Assembly: GCF_001999965.1 (NCBI RefSeq)
Contig: NZ_CP019646.1
Coordinates: forward strand, 3,472,001-3,536,000
Direction: 5' to 3'
Origin: Limihaloglobus sulfuriphilus
GTDB lineage: Bacteria > Planctomycetota > Phycisphaerae > Sedimentisphaerales > Sedimentisphaeraceae
DNA: 64,000 bases
Shown: in pieces, positions 36,641-44,125 of the stretch
How the letters are laid out: each line of letters starts with the position of its first letter
Numbering within the stretch: position 1 is the first letter of the stretch
The notes under the pieces: generated by a model
The model's database searches: none
The model's input: the letters and a program-made list of their open reading frames with translations, nothing else
Told to the model about the DNA's origin: nothing
Position numbers and translations under genes: made by a program

Positions 36641-37486
36641 ATGTGGGATTACACAGATAAAGTAAAAGATCATTTTCTCAATCCACAGAACGTAGGTGAG
36701 ATTGAGAATCCCGACGGTGTCGGGCAGGTCGGCTCGCTGGCCTGTGGAGACGCTTTGAAACTGATGTTCAAAGTAGATGCAGAAGGGCGAATAGCCGATG
36801 TTAAATTCAAAACATTCGGCTGCGCTTCGGCGATTGCCTCGGCATCCGCCCTGACTGAAATTATAAAAGGAATGAAAATCGAAGAAGCCGCCAAGGTCAC
36901 CAACAAGGATATAGCAGAATTTCTCGGCGGCCTGCCGGATCAGAAAATGCACTGTTCGGTTATGGGGCGTGAAGCGCTCGAGGCGGCTATCGATAATTAC
37001 AAAACCGGTACCACACAGACACACGAGCTCAAAGGCAAAGTTGTCTGCAAGTGTTTCGGCATAACCGAAGAAGAAATAAAACGCATCGTTCGGGAAAATA
37101 ATCTCACAGACGTTGATGAGGTTATGAACTACTGCAAGGCCGGCGGCGGCTGCAGGGCGTGTCGGCCTGAGATAGCCGAAATAATCGAGGGTATTACCGG
37201 TTCCAAGGCTGATGCCGGCGAAAAACCCTATGAGAAACCTCAGAAACTTACAAATATCCAGAAAATCCAGCTCATACAGAAGTGTATTGACGAGCAGATA
37301 CGGCCGGCACTGCGTGCCGACGGCGGAGACCTGGAACTGATAGATGTTATCGGCGATGAGGTCATCGTGGCATTTCGGGGGATGTGTGCGGGCTGTCCAA
37401 GCTCCAAAATCACCATGAAGGATGTGGTGGAAGCACGCCTTCACGAGTTTGTCAGTGACGATTTAACCGTTGTACAGGAAAAATGA
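36641..37486 (+). CDS. nifU: Full-length NifU-type Fe-S scaffold
   Basis: 281 residues in three parts: IscU-like scaffold (1-125; cysteines in LACGDALK, FGCASAIAS and MHCSVMG), a BFD-like [2Fe-2S] domain (about 128-185; CKCFG and CKAGGGCRACRP), and a C-terminal Nfu domain (about 205-278; MCAGCPSSKITMK). This is the complete NifU layout otherwise typical of nitrogen-fixing organisms and of some anaerobes, where it serves general cluster assembly. No nif structural genes are present. Its stop overlaps the nifS start (ATGA). Confidence 0.95.
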   Translation: MWDYTDKVKDHFLNPQNVGEIENPDGVGQVGSLACGDALKLMFKVDAEGRIADVKFKTFGCASAIASASALTEIIKGMKIEEAAKVTNKDIAEFLGGLPDQKMHCSVMGREALEAAIDNYKTGTTQTHELKGKVVCKCFGITEEEIKRIVRENNLTDVDEVMNYCKAGGGCRACRPEIAEIIEGITGSKADAGEKPYEKPQKLTNIQKIQLIQKCIDEQIRPALRADGGDLELIDVIGDEVIVAFRGMCAGCPSSKITMKDVVEARLHEFVSDDLTVVQEK

Positions 37487-38649
37487 GTGAGGCGATAATG
37501 AATACATATTATTTTGATAACAACGCCACAACCCGGGTATGTGATGAGGTTTTCGAAGAGATCAAGCCTTACTTCTGCCAGATGTACGGCAACCCCTCGA
37601 GTATGCATCAGTTCGGCGGCGAAGTTGGGCATAAAATCAGAGAATCGCGGCAGAGAGTCGCTTCTATTCTGGGCTGCAAGCAGGCAGAGGTTATCTTCAC
37701 CAGCTGCGGCACAGAAAGCGACAACATGGCGATAAGAGGCATCGCCGAGGCCAACCCCTCAAAGATGAAAATCGTAACCAGCAGGGTAGAGCACCCGGCG
37801 GTGCTGGCGACATGCCGCTCATTTACCGAACACGGCTATGATGTAGTAGAAGTCGGTGTTGATGAGAAGGGCCGTTTAGACCTTGACGAGCTCGAGGACG
37901 CTGTTGACGAAAACACGGCAATAGTAACGATAATGCACGCTAATAATGAGACCGGGACAATATTTCCCGTGGACAAGGCCGCTCAGATAGCACACGCCAA
38001 GGGAGCGGTTTTTCACACTGACGCAGTTCAGTCAGTGGGCAAGATACCGGTGAACATGGCCGAATCCGAGATTGATATGCTCAGCATCTCCGGCCATAAA
38101 CTCCACGCGCCAAAAGGCGTTGGAGCGTTGTTCGTCCGCAAGGGTACCCGTTTTAAGCCATACATGACCGGCGGGCACCAGGAAAACGGCCGCAGGGCGG
38201 GCACGGAAAACGCCGCGGGAATCATCGGCCTGGGCAAGGCGTGCGAAGTTGCCCAGCGTGATATGGAGCTGGAAAACACACAGGTAAAATCGCTTCGCGA
38301 TAAGCTCGAGACTGCCGTTATGAAAGAGTGCGGCCAGTGCAGGATTAACGGCGACCCGGAAAACCGGCTGCCAAATACCACCAATATCAGCTTTGAGCTC
38401 ATAGAGGGCGAATCAATTCTGCTTATGCTCGATCAATTCGGGATATGTGCCAGCAGCGGCTCGGCGTGTACGTCCGGCTCACTTGAGCCCTCGCACGTGC
38501 TGCGTGCGATGGGTGTGCCGTTCACCGCGGCGCACGGGTCAGTGCGTTTCAGCCTGAGTAAGTACACCACCGAGCAGGAAGTGGATTTCGTTATCGAGAA
38601 GCTGCCTCCGATAATAAAGCGGCTTAGAGAACTTTCCCCGTTTACCTAA
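37483..38649 (+). CDS. nifS: Cysteine desulfurase NifS
   Basis: 388 residues. PLP lysine K206 (SISGHKLHAPKG) and active-site cysteine C329 (SSGSACTSGSLEPSHV) on a loop with the class I (NifS/IscS) motif. It passes persulfide sulfur from cysteine to NifU. The first ATG (37483) overlaps nifU's stop; an alternative ATG at 37498 gives MNTYYFDNNATTR, the common NifS N-terminus. Placement next to cysK/cysE supplies the substrate and next to nadA one likely client. Confidence 0.95.
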   Translation: MSEAIMNTYYFDNNATTRVCDEVFEEIKPYFCQMYGNPSSMHQFGGEVGHKIRESRQRVASILGCKQAEVIFTSCGTESDNMAIRGIAEANPSKMKIVTSRVEHPAVLATCRSFTEHGYDVVEVGVDEKGRLDLDELEDAVDENTAIVTIMHANNETGTIFPVDKAAQIAHAKGAVFHTDAVQSVGKIPVNMAESEIDMLSISGHKLHAPKGVGALFVRKGTRFKPYMTGGHQENGRRAGTENAAGIIGLGKACEVAQRDMELENTQVKSLRDKLETAVMKECGQCRINGDPENRLPNTTNISFELIEGESILLMLDQFGICASSGSACTSGSLEPSHVLRAMGVPFTAAHGSVRFSLSKYTTEQEVDFVIEKLPPIIKRLRELSPFT

Positions 38650-38657
38650 AAGGCGAA

Positions 38658-39065
38658 ATGGCTCGAAAAAGAATAGAATCCAGACTGCGAAACTACGGCA
38701 TCTACACAAAATGGGACAGAAAAAGCTCTGATCTCCCTCAGATAAAAGAGTTTACACACACAATCCCCGCAGTCGAAAATATTGAATTCGGTTATATCGC
38801 AAACATCCGCGGCGGACGCGGCAAACTGCTCGAGTTTACTATAGAACACCCGCCGATACTCGACAGCGAGGGCAAAGAGCTGCCGGTTTTTGAGGGAACA
38901 GAGCAGATATCATCAAATGATTACAATTTCTATCTCGGCGATTGCGTCTGGCAGCCGGTAGAGGAGAAATGCGGCACCTGGACAATGACCATCAGCTGCT
39001 GCGGCGAAGAGCTCGAACGTATGAGTTTCCAGGTTGTGCCGGCATCAGGTAACGCCGCTGAATAA
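38658..39065 (+). CDS. DUF3859-like small protein
   Basis: 135 residues, no signal peptide or membrane segment. The sequence order (NYGIYTKWD, a FGYIANIRGGRGK strand, TIEHPP, NDYNFYLGDCVW, a WTMTISCCGEELERMSFQV ending) resembles the DUF3859 family as I remember it, an immunoglobulin-like beta fold of unknown role. It begins 8 bp after nifS, so is likely co-transcribed with the Fe-S genes. The two adjacent cysteines (CCGEE) are noteworthy given the context, but no cluster-binding motif is evident. Confidence 0.6.
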   Translation: MARKRIESRLRNYGIYTKWDRKSSDLPQIKEFTHTIPAVENIEFGYIANIRGGRGKLLEFTIEHPPILDSEGKELPVFEGTEQISSNDYNFYLGDCVWQPVEEKCGTWTMTISCCGEELERMSFQVVPASGNAAE

Positions 39066-39103
39066 AACTCGTTTTCTAAACCGCTGTATTGCAGGCCCGG
39101 GCT

Positions 39104-40987
39104 TTAGCTGTGCCGCGTTCTCTGTGAAAGCAGAATCAGATTTCGCAGCATATTCTCATCTCTGGCGGACATCCATTTCTTCATAAAATCCTTCTGCTGG
39201 GTAATCTGGGCAATCGCCATAAGCGCCCGCAGATGATAATTTCTCTCATCTTTGGTACCTGCCAGGACAAATACGCAATGGACAGGCTCGGGAGATTTCG
39301 AGAAATGTATGCCGTCTATTGAACGAACCATCATGACATGAAACGCGTTTTCCCCGTCAATTATGATGTGCGGTATCGCAAGGCCGGTATCGATGACAGT
39401 TGAGCTTTGCTCTTCACGTTCGCAGAGTTTCTCGAAAAAGTAATCTTCCCTGTTACCGGCAAAATCGGCGAATTCCGCCCCGATTCTGTGGAACAGCTCC
39501 ATATGCTCACAGGCTGGAATGTCGATGATTCGGCAGTTGTGAACCAGCTCGTCAAAGCGGTCCTGTACAATCTCATCACGCTCCAGCAGTATTTCCCGAA
39601 GCTCGTCTTCGAGGTCGGTGCTTTGGAGTTTGAGCTGTTTGTTTGTGATCCTCTCGGCTATGTGCATAACGGCACTCTGCTGGGAGACGGCTCGTGAGAC
39701 GTAGATGAAATACCACGCCGCCGATACAACCAAAAACGCCCCCGATATAATAAGCGGTACCGCACCCATAGAAAGTATAAGGCCGATATAAACAATTATC
39801 GCAAAAACCTGAACATACGGATATCCTGAAAATCTAAACGCCGGCCGGTATGACTGAAGCCCGCTCATTCTCATTACAATTACGCTTAGATTCACCAGTG
39901 CAAAGAGTATAATCATCAGCGTCGAGGCGGTCTTTACAAGAAGTTTGAGATCCAGCAGTATTATAGTGGCCATCATAAATACCGCTGTAAAAATTATGCT
40001 GTTTACCGGAACCGCGTTTTTTCTTGAAATTGCCGAGAAAAACGGGGGCAGCAGTTTGTCCCTGCCCATCGCCAGCAGTGACCGCGAGGCTGACATGATT
40101 CCGGCATTGGCTGTGGTTATAAACGCGGTCATCGCCGCTGCGGCTAAGAGGGCCTTGCCCCAGCCGCCCATAAACAGCATCGCGGCAGATGAAATAGGCG
40201 TCAGAGAGCCCGAAAGTTTCTCTGCGTCCATAACACCAACCGTAACCGCGGTTACCGCGAAATAAAGGAATGAAACTATAAACCACGCGGTGAGCATACC
40301 CAGCGGGATATTCCTTCCCGGGTCATGTATTTCTTCGGATACCGCCGCGACCTTTGTAAAGCCGCCGTAGCTGACAAACACCATTCCCGTTACGGAAAAC
40401 AGCTGCAACAAGCCCATGTCGGGCTTGAAAAACGGTGAAAATTTTTCAACTTTGATTGAGGCGCTTCCGAAAGCTACAAACAATATAAGTATGACAAGCA
40501 GTACTGCCACCAATGCGATCTGGAACAGGCTTGCGTGTTTTGTGCCGCTTAAGTTCAGCAGTGAAAAAGCTATACAACCCCCGCACGCAATAATCCTCAT
40601 CAAAAACTCACCCTGTCCCGTGTCAATGTTCAGCACGTATCCCAGAAATAATTCAATAAACGCCGCCATACCAACCAGTGCGAACGCGGCTTTCAGTGAA
40701 ACCGAAAACCAGTCCGCAAGGCCGCAGAACAGCCCCGAGGCCGAGCCGAGGCTGCGGGCGATGAAAAAGTAGGAGCCGCCGGCCTTAGGCATGGCAGTGG
40801 CAAGCTCTGACTGCGAAAGTCCCGCAGGCAGGGCCAGGAGCGATGCCAGTATGTAGATCAGGATAACAGAGGGGCCGGAGTAGGCAAAAACAAGCCCGGG
40901 AAGGACAAACAGACCCGAACTTATCATTGCTCCGGAAGCCAGGCAAAAGATGTCAATCGCCCCGAGTCCTTTCTTGAGCTTCTGCAT
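39104..40987 (-). CDS. APC-superfamily amino acid permease fused to a PTS EIIA-type domain
   Basis: 627 residues from ATG 40987 (a TTG at 40993 is two codons upstream). Residues ~8-430 form a 12-helix APC permease, opening with GLGAIDIFCLASGAMISSGLFVLPG and including EEIHDPGRNIPLGM. Residues ~480-625 are a mannitol/fructose/Ntr-type EIIA domain with the phospho-acceptor histidine in TGLAIPHI. In sugar-PTS and PTS-Ntr, EIIA is phosphorylated by HPr-like proteins; here it could gate amino acid transport by phosphorylation. No EI or HPr gene lies nearby. It follows purE on the same strand by 48 bp. Confidence 0.85.
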   Translation of the reverse strand: MQKLKKGLGAIDIFCLASGAMISSGLFVLPGLVFAYSGPSVILIYILASLLALPAGLSQSELATAMPKAGGSYFFIARSLGSASGLFCGLADWFSVSLKAAFALVGMAAFIELFLGYVLNIDTGQGEFLMRIIACGGCIAFSLLNLSGTKHASLFQIALVAVLLVILILFVAFGSASIKVEKFSPFFKPDMGLLQLFSVTGMVFVSYGGFTKVAAVSEEIHDPGRNIPLGMLTAWFIVSFLYFAVTAVTVGVMDAEKLSGSLTPISSAAMLFMGGWGKALLAAAAMTAFITTANAGIMSASRSLLAMGRDKLLPPFFSAISRKNAVPVNSIIFTAVFMMATIILLDLKLLVKTASTLMIILFALVNLSVIVMRMSGLQSYRPAFRFSGYPYVQVFAIIVYIGLILSMGAVPLIISGAFLVVSAAWYFIYVSRAVSQQSAVMHIAERITNKQLKLQSTDLEDELREILLERDEIVQDRFDELVHNCRIIDIPACEHMELFHRIGAEFADFAGNREDYFFEKLCEREEQSSTVIDTGLAIPHIIIDGENAFHVMMVRSIDGIHFSKSPEPVHCVFVLAGTKDERNYHLRALMAIAQITQQKDFMKKWMSARDENMLRNLILLSQRTRHS

Positions 40988-41035
40988 TCGCAACCTTTTC
41001 TTTTAAAATGTTTTATGCCAGAGCCGCCGCGGGAA

Positions 41036-41551
41036 TCAGCTGTTGAGTGCTTTATCCTTTGCGATAACCGCTTCGGTCTGTTTTCTGCGAAATTCTATGA
41101 CTTTGGCCTCCATGTCTTTATCGCCGGCAGCGAGAATCTGCGCCGCGAATACCGCCGCGTTTTTGGCGCCGGCTTTGCCGATAGCCATGCCTGCTACGGG
41201 CACGCCCGGCGGCATCTGAACGGTGCTCAAAAGCGCATCAAGGCCGCAGGGGCCCTCGCTTGCCTGCATTGGGACGCCGATTATGGGAAGATGGCTTCTT
41301 CCGGCCAGAGCGCCTGCAAGGTGAGCCGCCATGCCTGCCGCGGCGATTATGACTTTTATCCCGCGCTGCGGGGCGGTCTCGGCGAATTCATCAGCCGCGG
41401 CCGGTGTTCTGTGGGCGGATATTACCCGAACTTCCGGCTCGATGCCGAACTCTTTCAACTGGTCGATGCAACGCTGCATTACGGGAAGGTCACTGTCAGA
41501 ACCCATTACCACTGCTACACTTGAGGCGTTTTTTGTTTCCGTCATAGGCAT
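41036..41551 (-). CDS. purE: N5-CAIR mutase, class I PurE
   Basis: 171 residues. Signature GSDSDLPVMQ at the phosphate site, ISAHRTP with the catalytic histidine and the AAAGMAAHLAGALAG helix. It converts N5-carboxyaminoimidazole ribonucleotide to CAIR in purine synthesis. Start ATG 41551 with AAAGGA 7-12 bp upstream. purK, its usual partner, is absent here. The promoter would lie in the repeat-containing region 41552-41944. Confidence 0.95.
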   Translation of the reverse strand: MPMTETKNASSVAVVMGSDSDLPVMQRCIDQLKEFGIEPEVRVISAHRTPAAADEFAETAPQRGIKVIIAAAGMAAHLAGALAGRSHLPIIGVPMQASEGPCGLDALLSTVQMPPGVPVAGMAIGKAGAKNAAVFAAQILAAGDKDMEAKVIEFRRKQTEAVIAKDKALNS

Positions 41552-41704
41552 TTGTTCCTTTTTAGCAAAATATAATTGGCTTACTCACTGTATATACGAA
41601 ACCATTGTGTATTTTCCCGATATGGTTTTCGGGTATCCTTATAAGCGTATTATAGCAAAACCCGCAGGCCAAGTAAATACTTGTATCTAAAATTCCGCAC
41701 CAGA

Positions 41705-41729
41705 GCCGCGACAGTAATGGAGCGGTTAC
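41705..41729 (+). repeat. 25-bp direct repeat, copy 1
   Basis: Begins GCCGCGACAGTAATGG and ends GCGGTTAC; identical over 25 bases to 41889-41913. It lies between purE and the PEP-CTERM gene, in a region with no credible ORF. Confidence 0.8.
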
Positions 41730-41836
41730 GCAAACACAATGTATCACGCAAGATACCAGAATAACCTCAGGCAACTGTAAACGGTAGAAACTCCATACAG
41801 TTATTCGGCTACCAAACCCGCGCCGGGTTGCCGGCA

Positions 41837-41861
41837 TTACCGCTCATTCACATTCGCGGCT
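41837..41861 (-). repeat. Diverged inverted copy of the 25-bp repeat
   Basis: TTACCGCTCATTCACATTCG followed by CGGCT closely matches the reverse complement of the 25-bp repeat at 41705 and 41889, with one small indel and two or three substitutions. Copies 41837 and 41889 could pair as an imperfect hairpin in RNA. Confidence 0.6.
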
Positions 41862-41888
41862 CGGGTTGCTGCGAAATACACCACCACA

Positions 41889-41913
41889 GCCGCGACAGTA
41901 ATGGAGCGGTTAC
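41889..41913 (+). repeat. 25-bp direct repeat, copy 2
   Basis: Exact second copy, 184 bp downstream of the first. It lies just beyond the 3' end of the minus-strand PEP-CTERM gene. The 393-base intergenic region 41552-41944 otherwise shows no gene. Confidence 0.8.
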
Positions 41914-41944
41914 TCCTCGAGCGTATTTGGACGGGAATGAATCT

Positions 41945-42466
41945 TTATACTTTGCTTTTTCTGCATAGAAATAGCCCGCCCAGGCCCAGGATAGCCATTG
42001 TCGCCGGTTCCGGTGCAACAACCAACCCTTTGGATGAACTGTCCAGTATCTCGGATGTCTGTGCATTATTAAGTATGAAATGAGGCTCCGATGTGATGTA
42101 TTGAAGTGTATAAATATTTGAACCAAAGGCAACAATATCTACATCGTCGCCGAAAGTCAGCTCCTCGGTATAGAAAGAGATCGTAAAACCACCGTAGTTG
42201 ACTGAATTGTTCACAACATTTTGGAAAGAACCCAGAAATTGATTAGAAGAATCATAAAAACTTACGTTGAGGTCGCTGATTCCGCTGCCGGAACTGCTCG
42301 AATATGAGATTGTGCGGTAATCGGAATCATACGTCATTGAACCGAGCACCTTGCAGCCGCCATCACCCGACCAGGAAAAATTGACTGTTTCCCAGACGGC
42401 AGAAGGCACCCACCCGAAAGACATTGTGGCAAATAAAGCCAATACTAACACTGATAATCTCTTCAT
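41945..42466 (-). CDS. Exported PEP-CTERM protein
   Basis: 173 residues. Signal peptide MKRLSVLVLALFATMSFG, then a small beta-sandwich rich in Ser, Tyr and Asn. The C-terminus carries a sorting signal: PEP motif (APEPATM), a hydrophobic helix (AILGLGGLFL) and a basic end (CRKSKV). In bacteria with exosortase such proteins are cleaved and placed on the surface or in exopolysaccharide. Start ATG 42466 has a good RBS (AAAGGG). No exosortase gene is present in the window. Function of the beta domain unknown. Confidence 0.85.
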   Translation of the reverse strand: MKRLSVLVLALFATMSFGWVPSAVWETVNFSWSGDGGCKVLGSMTYDSDYRTISYSSSSGSGISDLNVSFYDSSNQFLGSFQNVVNNSVNYGGFTISFYTEELTFGDDVDIVAFGSNIYTLQYITSEPHFILNNAQTSEILDSSSKGLVVAPEPATMAILGLGGLFLCRKSKV

Positions 42467-42990
42467 AACAAATTCCCTTTCTAAAAATAAAGTGAATAAA
42501 ATATTAAAAAGTTACATTTAGCTAAATACGCACTTTAACCTGTAATTAAATGGCATTACCGGTTGCTGTGCTCATCGCGGAAGCAAATACCGCAGATGAA
42601 AACAGATTTCAATAGGGTTGGTGGAATGAAGAACCAGTGTTTAGCTTTTGTGTTTAGAATTCCCGTAATGATGCAAAATAACCAAATCTATTTTTGCGGG
42701 GGGATATTCTGGATACAAATCTAATACAACTGTAAAAACAGTTTTTCAACTGCGTTCTACAAAGTTTAATTATACATCTTGCACATTCCCGTTTTCCCTT
42801 GCTGTCAAACAGCTCGAATTTTCCATACCAATTTATTACGTTATATTCACTCACCCCCTCGCATACTTGAATAAACACCTAAAAACTTAAGAAGTTTGTG
42901 ATGTTTGTCAAATGAAAAAAACTTTTTTTTAAAAAAATGCGTAAAATAAGAATGATTACCTCTTTTTTATTTTGTAAATGCTGAACAGGA
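42467..42990. other. A/T-rich intergenic region, no gene supported
   Basis: 524 bases, clearly more A/T-rich than the neighbouring genes. It should carry the promoter of the PEP-CTERM gene. A 74-codon minus-strand frame (42654-42878) is cysteine- and lysine-rich, has no RBS and no recognised domain, and is not called. No terminator for the gene to its right was identified apart from T-rich stretches near 42920-42970. Confidence 0.5.
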
Positions 42991-43755
42991 TTATTCCTCA
43001 TCAAAATCAGGATACTGCTCAGGAGACGGCCCTTTTTCTTCTACAATACGGGGATACTTATCATTGTCAGCAGGTTCATTCGCGTTTTCAACAGTAATCT
43101 CATGCCACCAGCTGTCACCAAAATCAAAAAGATAAAAGAATACCTGCCCTTTGCGTAAATTCAAAGATTTGATGGTTGCCTTCGATGCGTTGTCGGCCTC
43201 ACATTTAAATGGGCCTTCATATTCACAGGCATAGGGATGAGTGTATTCATCTGAAGAGTCATAAATTTTTCGAGGATTAAATTTGATTTTAGAGTGAGGA
43301 AAATAAAAAGAATACATATGGTCATCATACCTGTCAAATGCATCAAATATAATCTCGTGCAGGTCATGCAGTGTCTGTCCTTCCCTGATGGCTATCTTTC
43401 TCCATATCCTTTTCGAGCCAACAATAAAGACCTTCAGAATAAAGACTGAACCTGTATTACTGGAATATTTAGAATAGTCATCTTCAGCATAAATTCCAGA
43501 GGACTCCTCCAAATAGTCATAAATATCATATAATGTGGATTTAGCCTCTTGGTCTTCTTCATTATTAGCCAGTTCAGCTAACTGTTCTAAAAACTCATCA
43601 AGTTGTTTTTCAGTGAAATAAAGTTCGTAGTCTTGCCCTATTTGAACTCCAATGGAGACCATCCTGAATAGTTCGTGACTGGCAAAAGAGGGTTCATACT
43701 TGAGAAGAAATTCTCTGTTCTCACGAGACAGCAATATTTTCATTTTATCATCCAT
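42991..43755 (-). CDS. pRiA4b ORF-3-like protein
   Basis: 254 residues from ATG 43755, which has AAAGGTG 9 bp upstream; the in-frame start at 43806 has none. The N-terminal ~110 residues are acidic and helical. The C-terminal ~130 residues match the plasmid pRiA4b ORF-3 / IS1096 TnpR-like domain: VFILKVFIVGSKRIWRKIAIREGQTLHDLHEIIFDAF (split strands and helix), DDHMYSFYF, FFYLFDFGDSWWHEITVE. The family occurs on plasmids and chromosomes; function unproven. Higher A/T content than neighbours hints at transfer. A palindrome upstream may be its operator. Confidence 0.8.
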   Translation of the reverse strand: MDDKMKILLSRENREFLLKYEPSFASHELFRMVSIGVQIGQDYELYFTEKQLDEFLEQLAELANNEEDQEAKSTLYDIYDYLEESSGIYAEDDYSKYSSNTGSVFILKVFIVGSKRIWRKIAIREGQTLHDLHEIIFDAFDRYDDHMYSFYFPHSKIKFNPRKIYDSSDEYTHPYACEYEGPFKCEADNASKATIKSLNLRKGQVFFYLFDFGDSWWHEITVENANEPADNDKYPRIVEEKGPSPEQYPDFDEE

Positions 43756-43819
43756 AGAATTTGCACCTTTAATGTAAAATTTGACTTTATCCTGGAAATT
43801 TACCATGTCCCTTATTAAA

Positions 43820-43845
43820 TTTCATAAATATATTAAATTATGAAA
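43820..43845. promoter_or_regulatory. Perfect inverted repeat upstream of the pRiA4b ORF-3-like gene
   Basis: TTTCATAA (43820-43827) and TTATGAAA (43838-43845), 10 bases apart, about 65 bp before the start codon at 43755. Symmetry and location fit a repressor site; the rest of the gap to the sulfatase gene (43846-44125) holds only A/T-rich sequence with a TTGCGG-N16-TATAAT promoter-like pair at 44019-44046 facing the sulfatase. Confidence 0.4.
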
Positions 43846-44125
43846 ATGTGAAAGGGATTTTACCAGATAAACATACCTAAATCAATTAAGAATACAGGGA
43901 GAACGAAACAGCGTCAGGTCTCTTTTAGATAAAGCAGTGTTATAAGCACTTTTTTTTGACGGGTTTACGTTTGTTTGTCATCTTGTTTGCTTTGAATTTG
44001 TTGTCTGGGAAAGACATCTTGCGGATTTCTGTAAATCTGCTATAATATGAATGTTATAAGGAAAATCTCTTTGACATGCTCATATATCTACGCCGATTTT
44101 AATTTCAAATACAGGAAAACAGTTT

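Noticed and set aside
36641-38649. Evidence for nitrogen fixation (nifU, nifS, NifA-like activator)
   Set aside because: No nifHDK, nifB or nifEN in the window; nifUS sit in a cysteine/NAD cluster and the activator faces glnN, so housekeeping Fe-S assembly and ammonium assimilation explain them better.
41705-41913. Short CRISPR-like array
   Set aside because: Only two exact copies with a 159-base gap and one inverted copy; no regular spacers and no cas genes.
42654-42878. A 74-codon minus-strand ORF, cysteine-rich
   Set aside because: No RBS, no recognisable family, A/T-rich setting; cannot tell from chance or a remnant.
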